From NCBI GenBank assembly GCA_945878525.1, contig CAMCTU010000002.1, positions 1-64,000 of the forward strand: a stretch of DNA of 64,000 nucleotides. The letters are read 5' to 3'. The DNA comes from Sphingobacterium thalpophilum (GTDB lineage Bacteria > Bacteroidota > Bacteroidia > Sphingobacteriales > Sphingobacteriaceae). Position numbers and translations under genes: made by a program. Shown here one piece after another: positions 30,353-41,694 of the stretch (position 1 is its first letter; each line of letters starts with the position of its first letter). The notes beneath the pieces are model-generated. The model had not been told where the DNA came from. It did no database searches and saw only the letters and a program-made list of their open reading frames with translations.

Positions 30353-30383
30353 TTTGAATAATAGAATAACCCTGCTATTTTTG
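30353..30383 (+). promoter_or_regulatory. Bacteroidota-type promoter of hppA (TTTG-N19-TAnnTTTG)
   Basis: TTTG at 30353-30356 and TATTTTTG at 30376-30383, 19-nt spacer, upstream of the M-PPase gene. Confidence 0.65.
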
Positions 30384-30417
30384 GCGTTCGTAAAAGAAAA
30401 ATTATCAATAATAAATA

Positions 30418-32661
30418 GTGGTTTCTATGGAGTTTTTACAAAACAATTTAATTTATCTAATACCTGCAATGGGTGTTTTCGGTATTATAGTAATGGCTGT
30501 TAAATCGGCCTGGGTTACTAAGCAAGATGCCGGCGACGAAAACATGCAAAGACTTTCTGGTTATATTGCTGATGGAGCAATGGCCTTTCTCAAAGCAGAG
30601 TGGAAAGTGCTTGGCTATTTTTCTGCTATTGCGGCCATTCTGTTAGCTTACTCAGGCACACTTGTTGAAACATCAAGTTGGGTTATATCTATTTCTTTCA
30701 TTATCGGTGCATTTACATCTGCTCTAGCAGGATACATTGGAATGAATATCGCAACAAAGGCAAATGTTAGAACTACTCAAGCAGCAAGAACTAGTCTTGC
30801 AAGTGCTCTAAAAGTCTCATTTACAGCTGGTAGTGTTATGGGTATTGGTGTTGCAGGTTTGGCGGTTCTTGGTTTAGGAAGTCTGTTTATTGTATTTTAT
30901 CAAATATATGTAATCAATACAGGTGCAAACGTAAACGGCAAGGAAATGGAGAAGGCGCTTGAGGTTCTGGCCGGATTCTCACTTGGTGCTGAATCGATTG
31001 CACTTTTTGCACGTGTTGGTGGTGGTATTTATACTAAAGCTGCCGATGTAGGAGCAGATCTAGTGGGAAAAGTTGAAGCAGGAATTCCTGAAGATGATGT
31101 TCGTAACCCTGCTACCATTGCTGATAATGTGGGTGATAATGTAGGTGACGTAGCGGGTATGGGTGCTGATCTTTTCGGATCATATGTTGCCACTATTCTT
31201 GCAACTATGATTCTTGGACGTGAAATTACCTCGGTTGATAATTTTGGTGGTATTGCCCCAATATTGTTACCTATGCTTATAGCCGGTCTCGGACTCATTT
31301 TATCAATAGTTGCTACTGCATTTGTTAAAATCAGCAAAGAAACTGACAGTGTTCAAAATGCTCTGAATATGGGAAACTGGTCTTCAATCGTTTTAACTGC
31401 CATTGTTTCTTATTTTGCAGTAGACTGGATGCTTCCAGAAAATATGCTTATCCGAGGCTTCGAATTCAGCAAAATGGATGTTTTTTATGCGATCGTTGTC
31501 GGACTTGTTGTAGGTACTCTGATGAGTTTAATAACCGAATATTATACTGCAATGGGTAAACGCCCGGTATTGAGTATTATACGTCAGTCGTCTACTGGTC
31601 ATGCAACTAACATTATTGCAGGACTATCAGTTGGAATGGAATCAACGGTATTGCCGATCCTGGTACTTGCAGGAGGTATCTATGGTTCATTCCACTTTGC
31701 GGGTTTCTATGGCGTTGCAATTGCAGCGGCAGGAATGATGGCTACTACAGCAATGCAATTATCCATTGATGCATTCGGACCAATTGCCGATAATGCAGGT
31801 GGTATTGCTGAGATGAGCGGACTGCCTCCGGAAGTAAGAGAACGAACTGACAATTTAGATGCTGTTGGAAATACAACAGCCGCTACCGGAAAAGGGTTTG
31901 CTATTGCATCTGCAGCTTTAACGTCTCTGGCTTTATTCGCCGCATTTGTTGGAGTTGCCGGTATTGATCGTATCGATATCTACAAAGCTGATGTTTTAGC
32001 CGGACTTTTTGTTGGGGGTATGATTCCATTTATTTTCTCGGCACTCTGTATCTCTGCAGTAGGAAGAGCTGCAATGGATATGGTAAACGAAGTAAGAAGA
32101 CAGTTTCGTGAAATTCCAGGAATTATGGAGTACAAAGCTAAGCCTGAATATGAAAAATGCGTGGCTATTTCAACTAAAGCATCAATTCGTGAGATGATGC
32201 TTCCAGGAGCGATTGCACTGATTGTTCCAATAATCATTGGTTTTGCTTTTGGACCTGAAGTCTTAGGTGGTTTATTAGCAGGAGTTACTGTTTCTGGAGT
32301 TTTGATGGGTATGTTTCAATCGAATGCCGGCGGTGCGTGGGACAATGCAAAGAAATCATTTGAAGCAGGTGTAGAAATTAATGGCGAGATGTATTATAAA
32401 AAATCTGAACCTCATAAGGCTTCGGTAACCGGAGATACCGTTGGAGATCCATTCAAAGACACGTCTGGCCCGTCAATGAACATTTTGATTAAATTAATGT
32501 CAATTGTTTCTCTGATTATTGCGCCTCATATTTCAGCAGGTACATCCCATCAGGTAAAAGTTGAAGTCAGAAAAGAAATGAAGATCATCAACACCGTTGA
32601 CCAGTCTGGTAAAATTGTCACCGACACTATAATCAATAAAACTGATACAATTAGCAGATAA
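30418..32661 (+). CDS. hppA: Membrane-bound ion-translocating pyrophosphatase (ATG at 30427 is the likely start)
   Basis: [92 protein letters not shown]. Confidence 0.97.
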   Translation: MVSMEFLQNNLIYLIPAMGVFGIIVMAVKSAWVTKQDAGDENMQRLSGYIADGAMAFLKAEWKVLGYFSAIAAILLAYSGTLVETSSWVISISFIIGAFTSALAGYIGMNIATKANVRTTQAARTSLASALKVSFTAGSVMGIGVAGLAVLGLGSLFIVFYQIYVINTGANVNGKEMEKALEVLAGFSLGAESIALFARVGGGIYTKAADVGADLVGKVEAGIPEDDVRNPATIADNVGDNVGDVAGMGADLFGSYVATILATMILGREITSVDNFGGIAPILLPMLIAGLGLILSIVATAFVKISKETDSVQNALNMGNWSSIVLTAIVSYFAVDWMLPENMLIRGFEFSKMDVFYAIVVGLVVGTLMSLITEYYTAMGKRPVLSIIRQSSTGHATNIIAGLSVGMESTVLPILVLAGGIYGSFHFAGFYGVAIAAAGMMATTAMQLSIDAFGPIADNAGGIAEMSGLPPEVRERTDNLDAVGNTTAATGKGFAIASAALTSLALFAAFVGVAGIDRIDIYKADVLAGLFVGGMIPFIFSALCISAVGRAAMDMVNEVRRQFREIPGIMEYKAKPEYEKCVAISTKASIREMMLPGAIALIVPIIIGFAFGPEVLGGLLAGVTVSGVLMGMFQSNAGGAWDNAKKSFEAGVEINGEMYYKKSEPHKASVTGDTVGDPFKDTSGPSMNILIKLMSIVSLIIAPHISAGTSHQVKVEVRKEMKIINTVDQSGKIVTDTIINKTDTISR

Positions 32662-32672
32662 TTGAAAAACAA

Positions 32673-32713
32673 AAAAAAGCAGAAGGAGTTTAATAACTTT
32701 CTTCTGCTTTTTT
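32673..32713 (+). terminator. Intrinsic terminator of hppA
   Basis: AAAAAAGCAGAAG ... CTTCTGCTTTTTT 13-bp stem. Confidence 0.88.
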
Positions 32714-32857
32714 GGTTTAATAAGATTTGTAAAACCTAACAAATAGAAATGATTCTGAATTCGTTCATACATTCATCTACAGGTTTCATAATTCCGATTA
32801 AATTAATTACGTTTGAAATCTTTAAAACTACAAACCTCATACACTAAACCAATTCAT

Positions 32858-34333
32858 ATGTTCCACAAAAAATCCATAGAACAGTTAATGTTCGAATCCA
32901 ATGAAACGGGTGCAGGCACATTAAAACGTTCACTAAGTAGTGTTAATCTGGTTGCGCTTGGAATTGGTGCAATTATTGGCGCTGGTCTCTTTTCATTAAC
33001 TGGAATAGCTGCAGCCGAGAACGCAGGACCAGCAGTAACCATTTCATTCGCACTTGCTGCATTTGCTTGTGCCTTTGCAGGTTTATGTTATGCGGAGTTT
33101 GCATCTATGATACCAGTTGCAGGTAGCGCATATACCTATTCTTACGCAACTATGGGTGAATTTATGGCCTGGATTATCGGATGGGACCTTGTTCTGGAAT
33201 ACGCCCTGGGTGCAGCAACCGTGGCGGTTAGCTGGTCGCGGTACCTTTTGGAGCTATTAAATAAATACAACATAAATCTTCCACATGAAATCATTGTTTC
33301 ACCTTGGGAAACAATGAAACTTGGAGATGGAACTATTATCGAAGGCGGACTGATCAATCTTCCCGCGATTTTCATTGTATGTGTATTATCACTTGTTTTG
33401 ATAAGAGGAACACAGGAATCAGCAACCATGAATAATGTACTTGTTATACTTAAAGTTGCAGTAGTCTTAATATTCATTACCTTAGGCTGGAGTCATATCA
33501 ACCCTGAGAATTATGTTCCGTATATTCCTGAGAATACAGGGAAATGGGAAAATTTCGGATGGACAGGAATTTCAACCGGAGCAGCCGTAGTGTTTTTTGC
33601 TTTCATAGGATTCGATGCAGTTTCGACCGCGGCACAGGAAGCAAAAAATCCTCAGAAAGGAATGCCAATTGGAATTTTAGGTTCATTGATTGTATGTACC
33701 ATATTATATGTATTATTTGCCCACGTTATGACAGGTCTTGTTAATTTTAAAGACTTTGCAGGCGACGCAAAACCAGCTGCAACAGCTTTTGCAATGACGG
33801 GATATACCTTCCTGCAGGATGCATTAATTATTGCGATCCTGGCCGGTTATACCTCCGTGATATTAGTGATGCTGATGGGACAATCCCGGGTATTTTATAC
33901 CATGGCTAAAGATGGCCTACTGCCAAAATTCTTTGCTGCGGTTCATCCAAAATTCCGTACCCCTTGGAAAACAAACTTATTTTTCCTCGTATTTGTAAGT
34001 CTTTTTGCAGGACTTGTACCAGTTTCAGATTTGGGACACATGGTTAGTATAGGCACTTTATTTGCATTTAGTTTAGTTTGTATTGGAATCATGGTATTAC
34101 GTAAATCATTACCTGATGCTGTACGTCCATTCAGAACACCATTTGTACCATTTGTTCCTGTTATGGGTATTCTTGTTTGTCTTTATTTAATGTATTCATT
34201 ACCCACAGAAAGCTGGATCCGTTTATTTATCTGGATGGGCCTGGGGGTAGTTGTTTATTTTATATATGGCAAAAAACATAGTAAAGTTCGGGAGTTAAGG
34301 GACGGGGAAATCCTTGAGAAAGACAAAGAATAA
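32858..34333 (+). CDS. APC family amino acid permease (ORF track starts at 32813; ATG at 32858 more likely)
   Basis: LVALGIGAIIGAGLFSLTGIAAAENAGPAVTISF; 12+ TM. Confidence 0.93.
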   Translation: MFHKKSIEQLMFESNETGAGTLKRSLSSVNLVALGIGAIIGAGLFSLTGIAAAENAGPAVTISFALAAFACAFAGLCYAEFASMIPVAGSAYTYSYATMGEFMAWIIGWDLVLEYALGAATVAVSWSRYLLELLNKYNINLPHEIIVSPWETMKLGDGTIIEGGLINLPAIFIVCVLSLVLIRGTQESATMNNVLVILKVAVVLIFITLGWSHINPENYVPYIPENTGKWENFGWTGISTGAAVVFFAFIGFDAVSTAAQEAKNPQKGMPIGILGSLIVCTILYVLFAHVMTGLVNFKDFAGDAKPAATAFAMTGYTFLQDALIIAILAGYTSVILVMLMGQSRVFYTMAKDGLLPKFFAAVHPKFRTPWKTNLFFLVFVSLFAGLVPVSDLGHMVSIGTLFAFSLVCIGIMVLRKSLPDAVRPFRTPFVPFVPVMGILVCLYLMYSLPTESWIRLFIWMGLGVVVYFIYGKKHSKVRELRDGEILEKDKE

Positions 34334-34351
34334 TCAAATCAAATAATAAGC

Positions 34352-34383
34352 AAAAAGGTTTCGGAATTGTCTGAAACCTTTTT
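34352..34383 (+). terminator. Intrinsic terminator
   Basis: AAAAAGGTTTC ... GAAACCTTTTT inverted repeat. Confidence 0.88.
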
Positions 34384-34425
34384 GCTTTATATCAAAATAT
34401 CAATAAACAATAGCTTTAAATTTCG

Positions 34426-34998
34426 ATGATGGAGTACTTTAACCTCAAACAAATCCTTTCAGTAACTATGATCTTGTTTGCAATCATAGATATTCTCGGA
34501 TCCATCCCTGTGGTAATTTCATTAAGAAATAAAGTCGGACATATTCAGTCTGAAAAGGCTTCTATTGTTGCACTTCTCATCATGATTCTATTTTTATTCA
34601 TAGGAGATGAAATGTTGAAAATTATTGGGCTTGATGTCTCTTCATTCGCCATTGCAGGTTCTGTGGTAATCTTCATTATCGCAATGGAAATGATATTAGG
34701 GATCAATTTTTTCAAAGAGGAAGTTCCTGAAAGTGCTTCAATCGTTCCATTGGCTTTTCCATTAATAGCAGGTTCAGGTACGCTTACAACACTGTTATCA
34801 CTAAAGTCGGAATATGAAACCCAAAATATAATTACAGGTATTATACTGAATATAATTTTTGTTTATATCGTTCTAAAAAACACAATTTATCTGGAGAAAC
34901 TACTAGGAAAAACAGGTTTAAACATCATGCGTAAAGCCTTTGGGATAATACTTTTGGCGATTGCAATCAAGCTTTTCAGAAACAATACCGGACTATAA
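34426..34998 (+). CDS. MarC family integral membrane protein
   Basis: FAIIDILGSIPVVISL, VPLAFPLIAGSGTLTTLLSL, GLNIMRKAFGIILLAIAIKLF. Confidence 0.9.
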   Translation: MMEYFNLKQILSVTMILFAIIDILGSIPVVISLRNKVGHIQSEKASIVALLIMILFLFIGDEMLKIIGLDVSSFAIAGSVVIFIIAMEMILGINFFKEEVPESASIVPLAFPLIAGSGTLTTLLSLKSEYETQNIITGIILNIIFVYIVLKNTIYLEKLLGKTGLNIMRKAFGIILLAIAIKLFRNNTGL

Positions 34999-35022
34999 GC
35001 TTTTGGAGTAATTTCTTTCGCT

Positions 35023-36195
35023 TTATTTTTTGATTAATCGGGCAACAAACATGGTATCTGCTTTGTCTTCGTAGCCTTTAATTACCTCATACCCTTCTAG
35101 CTGCATTCCATGATATTTTTGCAACCAGCTGATAATTTCCTCGTTCTCTTCTTTGAAAACAGAGCACGTTATATAAATCAAAGGTCTGTCTTGCTTCAAA
35201 TATTTAATCACATTAGCTGCAATAACCTTTTGAAGATTCTGAAATCCAATTATCTTGTATTCCTCAAACTGGCTGATCATTTCCGGAGTTCTGCCCCAGG
35301 TTCCTGATCCTGTACAAGGTACATCCAAGATGATGCCGTCGAACTCATAATCATGAATCTCAGGGTCTGCGTTCTTTGTCAGATCTATTATTTTCTTCTG
35401 ATAGGTTCTAAGTCCGGCAGCTATAAAACGCTCATCCAGGTTATCCAGAACACTTTGACGAATATCAGAAACTAAAAGTTTAAGATCAGCTTGCTCTGAA
35501 AACAATAATAATGACTTACCTCCGGAGGCTGCACAGGCATCCCACCAATGCTCGTAACGATTTGGCTTGAAATATTTTGCTGTTTTTTGTGAAGACAAAT
35601 CCTGTACTTCATATGGCTTTACAGGAAAATTACTGTCAGAAAAAATGGAATTCAGATTCGTACCATTTGGCAGAGCGACTGTGTTCTGGGAAATCAAGCT
35701 GAAGTCAATACCGCAATCCTCAAGCGTATTTAATACCCAGGATAATGCCTGTGGATTTATCCTAATAAAGAGGTCGGGTTGTACAAAAAATGACTGCAGA
35801 AAAGCTCTTTTATCAATTCCATTGGATAAATGACCGGTAAATGGAAACACTTCATCTATTAAAAATCCTTCATGTATTGAAGCGAAATTGATTTTTTCTA
35901 CAATATTCAGATAAATTATTTGATTCAGATCAGAACGAAAATGATGAAGAAAAGGGTTATCTACAGAAGTACAGAAAAATTCAGCAAGAAATAATCGCTC
36001 TTCTATAGACTTGTTGGCAATGGCTCTGCCGAGTCTGAAATAGTTATAAAGTAATCTTGAAGCAGAGCGTCGATCATTAGAACCCATTTGTTTGTTCCTT
36101 TTAAAGTATTCAGGAAGAAATTTGGCAAGAGGTTTATCAGCAGAGAAATTCTCAAATACCCGTAAAAATGACCTCAATTGTTGCTCTGCTCTCAT
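35023..36195 (-). CDS. RsmB/NOP2/Sun-family rRNA cytosine-C5 methyltransferase
   Basis: WWDACAASGGKSLLLFS SAM site, DVPCTGSGTWGRTPE, YITCSVFKEENEEII. Confidence 0.93.
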   Translation of the reverse strand: MRAEQQLRSFLRVFENFSADKPLAKFLPEYFKRNKQMGSNDRRSASRLLYNYFRLGRAIANKSIEERLFLAEFFCTSVDNPFLHHFRSDLNQIIYLNIVEKINFASIHEGFLIDEVFPFTGHLSNGIDKRAFLQSFFVQPDLFIRINPQALSWVLNTLEDCGIDFSLISQNTVALPNGTNLNSIFSDSNFPVKPYEVQDLSSQKTAKYFKPNRYEHWWDACAASGGKSLLLFSEQADLKLLVSDIRQSVLDNLDERFIAAGLRTYQKKIIDLTKNADPEIHDYEFDGIILDVPCTGSGTWGRTPEMISQFEEYKIIGFQNLQKVIAANVIKYLKQDRPLIYITCSVFKEENEEIISWLQKYHGMQLEGYEVIKGYEDKADTMFVARLIKK

Positions 36196-37439
36196 TTTAC
36201 AAGCTGTAATTCAAAATTCTGATATCTTAAAAGCATTAAGCTTGTGTTTCTATATCCATATTTTAGATCTTTCACAAAAAGATACTCATTATGAAGGCCT
36301 TTATAAATCTCCTTAACTAAATGATCTGGATATTGCCTGTCATATTTTTCAATCAAAGTTCCAAAATAATAGGCTGTATCAAATCCTTTAAAGGCATATT
36401 CAGAAGGCTCCATTCCAAATTCGTCCCGATATCTGGCAACAAAATTTTTAACATTCTGAGCATTATAATTTACAAAATAGGAAGCGCTGATTCGGGCATT
36501 CAATGCCTGCATCTTTTCAGGGTTGAGATAACTGGCCTTCATCCAATCGGGATGCCCAAATAGCTCAATTCTAAATTTTTTATGCTTTAAATTATAAAGC
36601 TTATCAATGGCCGGCAATAAAAATGCCCTGTCGGTAGAAGTAATTAAAACAAGATTATTTTTCGTAGAACTTAGGTATCCTTCAATACCAATAAAATTGG
36701 GACGTTCAATAACCCAAAAGCCGGACCCGGATAACTCGTTAAGATAACGCTTGATAAAACCCGAATAGCTGGCATCAAGTGTCTTTTGAGTATTTATCAA
36801 AACAATTTGAACATCTTCAGGTTTGTATTGCTTATTGATAAATTCTGCAATTTTCAATCCATGCTGATCGATTGAATTATTGATACTCACAAGATCAGGA
36901 TCATTAAATTCAGAAGGCTTAGAAGCAGCCAGAGGTGAAACCTGAAGAATTTTACCTAAATCCGAAAATTCAGAAAAAGTTCGGATACCTTCAGGAAATA
37001 TTGGTCCTACTATCAAATCCTGATTTTTAACAGAGCCAGACATAGCCAGGTTTACAATTCTAGTTTCATGATTCTGAGTATCAAAAACCTGTAAATTATA
37101 ATTATGTCCTCCACTACTTAAGGAATCGAGTCCGAGCTTGAAACCCTGATAAAAATCAATAGCAAGATCAGCTTTGTTGAGATCACCCTTTTGGGAAGTT
37201 TTAAGATTTATCGTATTTAATTGAAATGGCAGTAAAAGCAAAATTGAATGATCGATATTTTTCTTCGCCGGCTGTTCAACCTCAGACACAACTATTTCAA
37301 TGGGTGCTGGCTTTTCAATCGGTTTTGGAGGAATAACTTTTTTTGAGCATGCTGATAAAAAAATCAGCATGCATAGTAGGATCCGAAAATTATTCCCACT
37401 CAATTGTAGCGGGGGGTTTGGAACTAATATCATAAACAA
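36192..37439 (-). CDS. Lipoprotein with periplasmic ligand-binding fold (ABC substrate-binding / LpoA-like)
   Basis: [16 protein letters not shown] lipobox; [32 protein letters not shown].. type-1 PBP-like; ATGA overlap with downstream methyltransferase; true start uncertain. Confidence 0.75.
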   Translation of the reverse strand: MFMILVPNPPLQLSGNNFRILLCMLIFLSACSKKVIPPKPIEKPAPIEIVVSEVEQPAKKNIDHSILLLLPFQLNTINLKTSQKGDLNKADLAIDFYQGFKLGLDSLSSGGHNYNLQVFDTQNHETRIVNLAMSGSVKNQDLIVGPIFPEGIRTFSEFSDLGKILQVSPLAASKPSEFNDPDLVSINNSIDQHGLKIAEFINKQYKPEDVQIVLINTQKTLDASYSGFIKRYLNELSGSGFWVIERPNFIGIEGYLSSTKNNLVLITSTDRAFLLPAIDKLYNLKHKKFRIELFGHPDWMKASYLNPEKMQALNARISASYFVNYNAQNVKNFVARYRDEFGMEPSEYAFKGFDTAYYFGTLIEKYDRQYPDHLVKEIYKGLHNEYLFVKDLKYGYRNTSLMLLRYQNFELQLVK

Positions 37440-38919
37440 CTCTGTTAATTCCTTTTACATTATTAATTATTTCATTCGAAATCTTAGCCAAAAGTTCATA
37501 AGGCAGATGACTCCAGTCGGCAGTCATACCATCTACAGAACTTACTGCTCTTAAACAGATTACATGTTCGTAAGTACGCTCATCCCCCATTACTCCGACC
37601 GACTGTACCGGCAAAAAAATCGCTCCTGCCTGCCAGACTTTGTCATACCAGCCGTAAGATTTTAAATTACTGATATAAATTGAATCTGCCTCCTGAAGAA
37701 TTTCTACTTTCTCAGGAGTGATATCATCCAGAATACGAATTGCCAGACCAGGACCCGGGAATGGGTGCCTGCCTAAAAGAGCTGTATCCATTCCTAATGT
37801 TTTTCCAACCCTTCTAACTTCATCTTTAAACAGGGTATTCAATGGCTCAACTACCTTGAGTTTCATGAAATCAGGTAAACCACCTACATTATGATGAGAT
37901 TTTATTGTTGCTGAAGGACCCTTGACGGAAACTGATTCAATAACATCAGGATAAATTGTACCCTGACCGAGCCATTTTACATCCTGAACCTCATGCGCTG
38001 CATCATCAAAAACCTCAATAAACACGCGACCAATAGTTTTTCTTTTAGTCTCAGGATCTTTTATACCAGCAAGCTGGCTCAGAAACCTATCTCCAGCTCT
38101 GACCCCACGTACATTGAGTCCCATATGCTGATAAGAATCAAGTACCTGATCAAACTCGTCTTTACGCAACAAGCCATTGTCGACAAAAATACAATGAAGG
38201 TTTTTTCCGATCGCCTGATGTAGCAAAACTGCAGCCACAGATGAATCTACCCCACCTGATAAGCCTAAAATCACTTTATCATCTCCTATTTTCTCTTTCA
38301 AGGAGGCTATTGTTGTTTCTATGAATGCATCCGGTGTCCAATCCTGACTGCACCCACAAATATCCACGAGGAAATTTTCAAGAAGTTGCTTTCCGTCCGT
38401 ACTATGAGTTACTTCAGGATGAAATTGAATCCCATAAACATTAGTATTTTTAATGTGGTAAGCTGCTACCCTGACAGAATTAGTACTGGCAATAATTTCA
38501 AAATTGTCAGGAATCGAGGCTATGGTATCAGCATGAGACATCCAGGTTTGTGAACCTTTAGAAATATTCTTAAACAGAGGATGAGTATGGTCAATATAAT
38601 CAAGACAAGCTCTGCCATATTCCCGTGTAGATGAGGCCTTCACCTCAGCACCTGAAGTATGAGCAATGTATTGGGCGCCATAACAAACTCCTAAAATTGG
38701 AAATTTATTTTGTAAATCCTGATAATTAACTTGTGGTGCATCAGACTGTCTGACAGAATATGGACTACCCGAGAGAATAACCCCCTTAACTGAAATGTCA
38801 AATTCAGGAATATGGTTAAAGGGATGTATCTCACAATATACATTTAGTTCTCTGACTCTCCGGGCAATAAGCTGTGTGTATTGCGACCCGAAGTCAAGAA
38901 TGATGATTTTTTCTTGCAT
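37390..38919 (-). CDS. guaA: GMP synthase (glutamine-hydrolysing); start at [11 protein letters not shown] rather than ORF start 38973
   Basis: [54 protein letters not shown]-term KPPATIEWE. Confidence 0.98.
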   Translation of the reverse strand: MQEKIIILDFGSQYTQLIARRVRELNVYCEIHPFNHIPEFDISVKGVILSGSPYSVRQSDAPQVNYQDLQNKFPILGVCYGAQYIAHTSGAEVKASSTREYGRACLDYIDHTHPLFKNISKGSQTWMSHADTIASIPDNFEIIASTNSVRVAAYHIKNTNVYGIQFHPEVTHSTDGKQLLENFLVDICGCSQDWTPDAFIETTIASLKEKIGDDKVILGLSGGVDSSVAAVLLHQAIGKNLHCIFVDNGLLRKDEFDQVLDSYQHMGLNVRGVRAGDRFLSQLAGIKDPETKRKTIGRVFIEVFDDAAHEVQDVKWLGQGTIYPDVIESVSVKGPSATIKSHHNVGGLPDFMKLKVVEPLNTLFKDEVRRVGKTLGMDTALLGRHPFPGPGLAIRILDDITPEKVEILQEADSIYISNLKSYGWYDKVWQAGAIFLPVQSVGVMGDERTYEHVICLRAVSSVDGMTADWSHLPYELLAKISNEIINNVKGINRVVYDISSKPPATIEWE

Positions 38920-39136
38920 GGTCAAAGATAACTTTTTTGTACAGAGGCTGAATATACTAGTTAAGCTTTTCATGCAATTATGTCGGATAAAATTACATTG
39001 TTAAATTACTTGTGTGGATAAACCAGCATCGGCAAGTGTCACATTTTTAGCTCATTTAGAGCATGTTGATGGCCCTATAGTGCGCGAAATCAATTGAATC
39101 ACGAATAAAGAGGAGTTTTGAGATTGCAGAGAAGTT

Positions 39137-39178
39137 GAAAAGCAGATAGCTAAAAGCGGAAAGCAAAAAGATAAAAAG
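39137..39178. repeat. Degenerate heptanucleotide tandem repeat (unit about NNAAAGC)
   Basis: Consecutive 7-mers gaaaagc agatagc taaaagc ggaaagc aaaaaga taaaaag. Confidence 0.65.
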
Positions 39179-39242
39179 ATAATTTGAAAACTATGACATA
39201 TAGTTCTAAATAGATTGGACAAGTTTTTGCGGTTACTGATTC

Positions 39243-39845
39243 ATGAAATTGATGCTTTTAAATTCTTTACTGTTTGTATTATTATCCTCATGCGAAATTC
39301 CATGGGGAGATCATTACATTCCTCCAACCCAGATAAAAGTTGTTACGGTCCGTGATACCTCATTGCAGAACCAAACAGAAGTATCTAAAAATTATTTAGA
39401 TACTTTAATTTCTGAAACCATAAATACCAAGAGAACCAGAGCAGATGAGTTGGTTGATTTTGCAGAAACACTTCAAGGTATTCCATACAAATACGGATCG
39501 AACAATCCCAAAAGAGGTTTTGATTGTTCAGGCTTTGTAAGTTATGTTTTCAATCATTTCGGAATATCAGTTCCACGAACGTCCATTGGCTTTACCTATC
39601 TTGAAAAAGAAATAAAGCTAAGAGAAGCTAAACGCGGCGATATAATTTTATTTACCGGCACCGATAGTACCAAGCGCATGGTTGGCCATATGGGAATCAT
39701 AACCTCTGATAAAGGACAGAACCACGTATTTATCCATTCAACTTCCGGAAATGCCTATAGCGTAACCAAAACTCCTTTAAATCGATACTATCAGGGCAGA
39801 TTTATCAAAGTAATCCGAATTTTCAAAGACAAAGATTCGTATTAA
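39243..39845 (+). CDS. NlpC/P60 family cell-wall hydrolase, lipoprotein
   Basis: Lipobox LLSSC; FDCSGFVSYVFNHFGISVPRTS; AKRGDIILFTG; GHMGIITSDKGQNHVFIHSTSG. Confidence 0.93.
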   Translation: MKLMLLNSLLFVLLSSCEIPWGDHYIPPTQIKVVTVRDTSLQNQTEVSKNYLDTLISETINTKRTRADELVDFAETLQGIPYKYGSNNPKRGFDCSGFVSYVFNHFGISVPRTSIGFTYLEKEIKLREAKRGDIILFTGTDSTKRMVGHMGIITSDKGQNHVFIHSTSGNAYSVTKTPLNRYYQGRFIKVIRIFKDKDSY

Positions 39846-39855
39846 AAATAAGGTT

Positions 39856-41694
39856 TTAAATTATTCCGTAAAGAGAGCCCCCTATTTCTCCCAACTTGTC
39901 AACCCTTTCTTCACTATTTTTGTCCTTAATAAGTTCTGGTGCATGATGCGTCTTGAGTCTTGCATCTATAATCATTGGCCCCTTACATCCCCAATGTTTA
40001 TGTTCAGTAAAAGAATTAATACCATAAATATCGTGGGAAGGATTACTTCGTGTAAAACTAACCCAAACAAAATTATTTATGCTGTCTGAAACAAATCCTG
40101 CATCATCACATAATATAAATAAAGGCAAGCCATCAAGATCCTTACTAGATAGGTATGAGTTAAAAATTTCAATTTCCTTTTCGGTTTGTTGTTGGCTCTC
40201 AAAAGGTGGAGACTCAACAGCCAAAACTCCCGGCATTATCATTTTAAAATTAGAGAAAGGCCTGGGAAGTGAAAACGAAGGAGGTAATTCCGTCCACAAA
40301 TTTCGTTTTTTATCACCTGCGGCTGCAATCGCTACTTTGGAACCTGAGTTAATGTCTGTCCCACTATAATCAAGAGTATCCATCGTGGTTCTTGTATAAA
40401 AATGCAGATCACGGCTGAGGTCAACCCGTTCCAGTATATGCTTAAAAAAACCTTCAATATTACTGGTTTTAAGTGAAGGGTCATCTTCTTTATTACAGAT
40501 GAAAAGGTATTTTGCAAGGCTCAGCTGACTTTTACCTAATATATGATTAGCAATAGTCAGGATTTCCTGAGGTTTCTTCTCTTTTAGGTATGGCGTATAT
40601 CGCTCACTACCAATTGCAAACAGTAGAGGATGAACACCTGCCGCATCAACTGCGTTAACTTCATGGAGTCCAGGAATTTCTTTTGGGATAGCAGAACCGG
40701 TAATATCATGAATCAGAGCCCCAAAGCTTGTGTCTTCCTGTGGTGGTCTGCCAACAACAGTAAATGACCAAATGGCATTTTCACGATGATAGACATTTCT
40801 TACCTTCATCAGTGGAAAAGGATGTTTAAGACTATAATAACCTAAATGATCACCAAAAGGGCCCTCGGGTTTATTCTGTCCAGGCTCTACCGTACCTGTA
40901 ATAACAAAATCCGCATCAGAAGAAATACAAAAACCCTCCTTGTCATAAAAGTATCTGAACCTTCGATTACCAAGCGCACCAGCAAAGGTCATTTCTGATA
41001 AACCTTCAGGTAATGGCATCACAGCAGCTAAAGGATGAGCGGGTGGTCCTCCGATAAAAATACTTACTTTTAAAGCCTCGCCTTTTGCATTTGCCTTTGT
41101 TTGATGTACTCCAATACCACGGTGTAGTTGATAATGCAGTCCGATCTCCTGATCCTGGATATAATCATTCCCCCCTAACTGAATCCGGTACATCCCAAGA
41201 TTGGCATTCATAATACCTGGCTTGTCAATATCTTCCGTGTAAACCTGAGGCATGGTTACAAATGGTCCACCATCCATAGGCCAGTTCACAATTTGTGGCA
41301 AAGCAGAGATTTTTGTGATACCAAATTTAACAGGTGAGAACAATTCTTTATTCCATGGCAAGGCAGAAAATGCGGTCAGGCCTGATCCGGCATATTTAAA
41401 TGGATTTTTAACTGCCTTTAAAGGATCTGATTTGAGATCAACAAGGGTTTTTATAGCTTCCAGAGTATCTCTGAACATGAATTTCGACCGCTCTAAGGTG
41501 CCAAATAAATTGGAAACAGCAGGAAACTTACTGCCTTTGATGTTTTCGAACAGGATTGCTGGCCCTCCATTTTCGAACACCCGCAGATGAATTGCAGCAG
41601 CTTCTAGAAAAGGGTCAACCTCCTCTTTAATTCTGATCAAATGACCGTGCTTTTCAAGATCTGAAACGCATTCTGCCAAGCTTTTATAACCCAT
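39856..41694 (-). CDS. UbiD family decarboxylase (menaquinone/ubiquinone biosynthesis decarboxylase-like)
   Basis: GGPAILFENIKGSKFPAVSNLFGT; EGPFGDHLGYYSLKHPFPLMKVRNVYHRENAIW; VDARLKTHHAP-type end. Confidence 0.92.
   Translation of the reverse strand: MGYKSLAECVSDLEKHGHLIRIKEEVDPFLEAAAIHLRVFENGGPAILFENIKGSKFPAVSNLFGTLERSKFMFRDTLEAIKTLVDLKSDPLKAVKNPFKYAGSGLTAFSALPWNKELFSPVKFGITKISALPQIVNWPMDGGPFVTMPQVYTEDIDKPGIMNANLGMYRIQLGGNDYIQDQEIGLHYQLHRGIGVHQTKANAKGEALKVSIFIGGPPAHPLAAVMPLPEGLSEMTFAGALGNRRFRYFYDKEGFCISSDADFVITGTVEPGQNKPEGPFGDHLGYYSLKHPFPLMKVRNVYHRENAIWSFTVVGRPPQEDTSFGALIHDITGSAIPKEIPGLHEVNAVDAAGVHPLLFAIGSERYTPYLKEKKPQEILTIANHILGKSQLSLAKYLFICNKEDDPSLKTSNIEGFFKHILERVDLSRDLHFYTRTTMDTLDYSGTDINSGSKVAIAAAGDKKRNLWTELPPSFSLPRPFSNFKMIMPGVLAVESPPFESQQQTEKEIEIFNSYLSSKDLDGLPLFILCDDAGFVSDSINNFVWVSFTRSNPSHDIYGINSFTEHKHWGCKGPMIIDARLKTHHAPELIKDKNSEERVDKLGEIGGSLYGII

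Noticed and set aside
31029-31337. 102-aa minus-strand ORF in hppA
   Set aside because: Shadow ORF opposite a conserved membrane protein gene; Pro/Ser/Thr-rich reverse translation.
38974-39119. Short open frame ITCVDKPASASVTFLAHLEHVDGPIVREIN upstream of the NlpC gene
   Set aside because: Only about 30 codons, no recognisable family, no start signal; could be chance.
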